Assembly (NCBI GenBank): GCA_946623765.1
Contig: CAMORL010000066.1
Span: 1-8,813 of the forward strand
Length of the DNA stretch: 8,813 nt
Source of the DNA: an uncultured Clostridia bacterium
Lineage (GTDB): Bacteria; Bacillota_A; Clostridia; Christensenellales; CAG-138
Reading direction: 5' to 3'
A program made the position numbers and the translations under genes. The notes beneath the pieces are model-generated. The model was not told the origin of the DNA, ran no database searches, and saw nothing but the letters and a program-made list of their open reading frames with translations. Shown in pieces: positions 8,223-8,813 of the stretch. The number at the start of each line of letters is the position of its first letter. Within the stretch, counting starts at the first letter, position 1.

Positions 8223-8729
8223 ATGAGCTTATACCAAACATGGCAGAACGTTGCGCAGTCGCAGCGTACGCAGGAAGAATACAACGCGTTCTGGAACACC
8301 TACTTTGAAGCGGAGAAGCAGAACTATAAAAAGATCCTTGCAAATCACGAAACGGTTTTCGCAGGCAAACTCTCGGACGTTGCGGCGCAGTTCGACATGG
8401 ATCCGGTTACCTTTACGGGATTCATAGACGGCGCAAACACGAGCTTTGCTGACGGCGAGAAGGATCTCGACGCGCTCACCGAGGACAGCGAGATCACGCT
8501 GAACTTTGACTTCGACCGTCTCTATATCAACATGCACAACGCGAAAGCGGACTGGCTTTTCAACCTGCCGGAGTGGGAAAATGTTCGCACCGAGGAACAG
8601 AGAAAAGAGCTTACGAAGCAGTATCGCGCAGAAAAGATCTTTGTCGCGCCGCCCACGGTGGGCAGAAATGATCCGTGTCCGTGCGGAAGCGGCAAGAAAT
8701 ACAAAAAATGCTGCGGTAAAGAAAAATAA
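8223..8729 (+). CDS. SEC-C metal-binding motif protein of unknown role
   Basis: A 168-residue cytosolic protein. The C-terminus is a classic SEC-C zinc motif: C152, C154, C163 and C164 in [13 protein letters not shown], preceded by VGRND. In SecA this motif binds zinc and contacts SecB and the ribosome; the same motif ends many otherwise unrelated small proteins. The N-terminal 140 residues are mostly helical and acidic, with [13 protein letters not shown] (58-70) and [13 protein letters not shown] (106-118), and resemble a small family seen in Clostridia whose role I do not know. The start at 8223 has AAAGGGGA 6 bases upstream; an ATG at 8217 overlaps the rimI stop and is too close to that site. 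It lies 2 bases after rimI but also has its own promoter. A translation or secretion link is plausible from context only. Confidence 0.88.
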   Translation: MSLYQTWQNVAQSQRTQEEYNAFWNTYFEAEKQNYKKILANHETVFAGKLSDVAAQFDMDPVTFTGFIDGANTSFADGEKDLDALTEDSEITLNFDFDRLYINMHNAKADWLFNLPEWENVRTEEQRKELTKQYRAEKIFVAPPTVGRNDPCPCGSGKKYKKCCGKEK

Positions 8730-8732
8730 TCA

Positions 8733-8761
8733 TTGACAGATTCGGTTTCATCTGTTAGAAT
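8733..8761 (+). promoter_or_regulatory. Promoter of the tRNA at the right edge
   Basis: TTGACA (8733-8738), 17-base spacer, TAGAAT (8756-8761), with extended -10 TG (TGTTAGAAT). Its -35 box starts 4 bases after the stop of the SEC-C gene. Transcription would start near 8768, 13 bases before the mature tRNA. Confidence 0.9.
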
Positions 8762-8780
8762 ATGAATTCGGAACTGCGAT

Positions 8781-8813
8781 GCGTCTGTAGCTCAGCAGGA
8801 TAGAGCAACGGCC
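8781..8813 (+). tRNA. tRNA, 3'-truncated, probably tRNA-Arg(UCU)
   Basis: The first 33 bases of a tRNA: acceptor strand GCGTCTG, T8-A9, D-arm GCTC/GAGC around an AGCAGGATA loop, then the 5' half of the anticodon stem (ACGGC) and C32. The window stops before U33, so the anticodon is not visible. The 5' half resembles clostridial tRNA-Arg(UCU); that identity is from memory of the family and is not shown here. Confidence 0.85.

Overview
The window looks like chromosome from an uncultured, fairly GC-rich member of the Bacillota (Clostridia, gut-type). Three things suggest this: strong AGGAGG-type ribosome binding sites, the gene order tsaE-tsaB-rimI, and a secreted protein carrying the 'CTVCGYSFV' type of cysteine module that is common in gut Clostridia surface proteins. 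The taxonomy is an inference; no rRNA or other marker is present.

Left part (1-4160): two + strand genes for probable extracytoplasmic proteins. The first is cut by the left edge, has no recognised family and appears to hold three related beta-rich domains. It is followed by two tandem hairpin terminators. The second has its own promoter, a signal peptide, an M30/hyicolysin-like HExxH metalloprotease core and a modular C-terminal half. It ends in a strong terminator.

Middle (4160-4440): a two-gene tRNA-Ser operon (UGA then GCU anticodon) on the - strand, with a near-consensus promoter and its own terminator. The two terminators, one per strand, sit only 5 bases apart between the convergent units.

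Right part (4475-8813): a tightly packed + strand operon running away from the tRNA promoter: queA, tgt, tsaE, tsaB, rimI and a SEC-C motif protein. QueA and Tgt make queuosine at tRNA position 34. TsaE and TsaB belong to the t6A37 machinery. RimI acetylates ribosomal protein bS18. The theme is decoding and translation. Genes overlap or lie within 10 bases of each other. A second promoter inside the end of rimI can drive the SEC-C gene alone. A tRNA, probably Arg(UCU), starts at 8781 from its own promoter and is cut by the right edge just before the anticodon.

I see no mobile element, CRISPR array, phage gene or defence system, and nothing I would call a wholly new system. The points most worth a second look are the domain layout of the protease, the triplicated domain of the first protein, a recurring TGTTANNAT promoter element, the short TsaB and the RimI tail that contains a promoter.
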